This document shows positions 63,286 through 64,000 of a stretch of DNA of 64,000 nt, piece by piece. A program made the position numbers and the translations under genes. Under the pieces are notes generated by a model. The model saw only the letters and a list, made by a program, of their open reading frames with translations. It searched no databases and was not told the DNA's origin. Origin of the DNA: Roseimicrobium sp. ORNL1 (GTDB lineage Bacteria; Verrucomicrobiota; Verrucomicrobiia; Verrucomicrobiales; Verrucomicrobiaceae). The first letter of the stretch is position 1. Each line of letters begins with the position of its first letter. Where the stretch lies: the NCBI RefSeq assembly GCF_011044495.1, contig NZ_CP049143.1, forward strand, positions 1 through 64,000. Direction: 5' to 3'.

Positions 63286-64000
63286 TCAGTCTCTCTTGCC
63301 AAACTTCTCCGTGGCGGCCTTGAGAAACTCCCGGTGCAGCCGCTTGTGCGCTTCGGGCTCGATGTCGAAATTCTGCACCATCACGACCATGGCCAGTCCG
63401 TTCTTCGGGTCGACCCACATCACCGTCTTGCGTGCTCCTTGATGTGTGTAGCTGCCGATGCCGGGCGGTTCCTCGCCCCCGAACTTCGAATACCAGCCGA
63501 TGCCATAGCCGGTTTCGGGTGTGACCTTCACATCGCCTGACTGCACACTGCTCATCGCCTTGATGGCATTCGCAGAGAGATAACGCTTCCCTTCAAAGGT
63601 GCCGCCATTCAACAGCATCTGGCAGAAGCGTCCCATGTCTGTCGCGGTGGAGAAGAGACCGCCCGCGGGCTCGCCATACTTGTTGGCATACTCGTAAAAT
63701 TTTCCCACGCCGAAGTTGTCAAAGACGCGTCTGGGCACGGTCGCGGTCTTGCTCAGCTTCGCAAAGACCTCCGGCGGGAGATTCGCATCCAGCTTCACAT
63801 CCTCCAGCGCCGTCTTGTCCTTGTTGAGTCGCACGGAACTCGCCAGCCGTGAAGCCTGCCCTTCCGAAGGCCAGAAGGTCGTATCCTTCATGCCAAGCGG
63901 CGCAAAGAGACGCTGCTGCAGGAATTCGGTATAAGGCATCCCACTCACCACCTCCACGATGCGTCCTGCGGCATTGATGCCCACATTGTTGTATTCGAAC
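63286..64000 (-). CDS. Serine hydrolase (beta-lactamase class C fold), 3' part only
   Basis: The gene continues beyond the right edge, so the SxxK motif is not in view. The visible 237 residues include the tyrosine motif as YNN (FEYNNVGINAAGRIVEVVSG) and the HQG triad (SYTHQGARKTVMWVDPKNGL). The first in-window Met is not the start. First gene of the leftward sulfatase operon, 90 bases upstream of the TIM-barrel gene. Confidence 0.9.
   Translation of the reverse strand, partial: FEYNNVGINAAGRIVEVVSGMPYTEFLQQRLFAPLGMKDTTFWPSEGQASRLASSVRLNKDKTALEDVKLDANLPPEVFAKLSKTATVPRRVFDNFGVGKFYEYANKYGEPAGGLFSTATDMGRFCQMLLNGGTFEGKRYLSANAIKAMSSVQSGDVKVTPETGYGIGWYSKFGGEEPPGIGSYTHQGARKTVMWVDPKNGLAMVVMVQNFDIEPEAHKRLHREFLKAATEKFGKRD

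Overview
The window is a GC-rich, gene-dense chromosomal segment that looks like a member of the Verrucomicrobiota, probably Verrucomicrobiales. This is inferred from gene content: dnaG directly followed by rpoD, an SHD1-domain secreted hydrolase, a sulfatase/beta-helix cluster, a giant RHS protein with calcium-type repeats, and many TetR, CocE and serine-hydrolase genes. No rRNA, tRNA, CRISPR array, integrase or phage structural gene was seen.

Layout. 0-4.6 kb: DNA primase and primary sigma factor overlap by 4 bases, followed by a PAS-AraC regulator. 5-7 kb: a small acidic protein, a D-2-hydroxyacid dehydrogenase and a membrane protein. 7.4-14 kb: an envelope-modification locus. A response regulator, histidine kinase and GT39 glycosyltransferase run leftward; a small lipoprotein, a PAP2 phosphatase and an LTA-synthase-like phosphotransferase run rightward; neighbours are coupled by ATGA overlaps. 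14.5-18.4 kb: an Ldh2-type dehydrogenase and two unknowns among long palindromes. 18.5-27.5 kb: a 2768-residue RHS toxin with its DUF1851-like immunity gene overlapping the stop codon. 27.7-32.4 kb: two secreted or membrane unknowns, a REP-associated tyrosine transposase (RAYT) between REP pairs with a decayed second copy beside it, and a lower-GC membrane protein. 32.5-40.3 kb: mutS and a giant DUF2339 membrane protein, separated by a 1.2-kb nested palindrome. 40.9-47.1 kb: LysR regulator, TPR protein, a DUF1326/DUF2182 pair and a serine hydrolase. 47.4-57.9 kb: a GAF/PAS histidine kinase with a receiver-only regulator, SHD1 hydrolase, VOC protein, a TetR/methyltransferase module, CocE hydrolase, and a TetR/SDR module, with operator palindromes visible for both TetR genes. 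58-64 kb: a leftward operon of serine hydrolase, TIM-barrel-like protein, sulfatase, beta-helix protein and molybdopterin oxidoreductase, apparently a secreted polysaccharide or sulfate-ester module.

The most unusual feature is the intergenic DNA. Nearly every gap longer than 250 bases holds a long imperfect palindrome, often a palindrome inside a palindrome. Several families recur in the window, some inverted. A RAYT gene with flanking REPs is present, and REP-like hairpins with the same CCAAGGAG leader but different stems occur 5 and 17 kb away. I regard this nested palindrome system, together with the RHS toxin/immunity pair, as the best candidates for new biology. All functional calls rest on reading motifs by eye; no database search was run.
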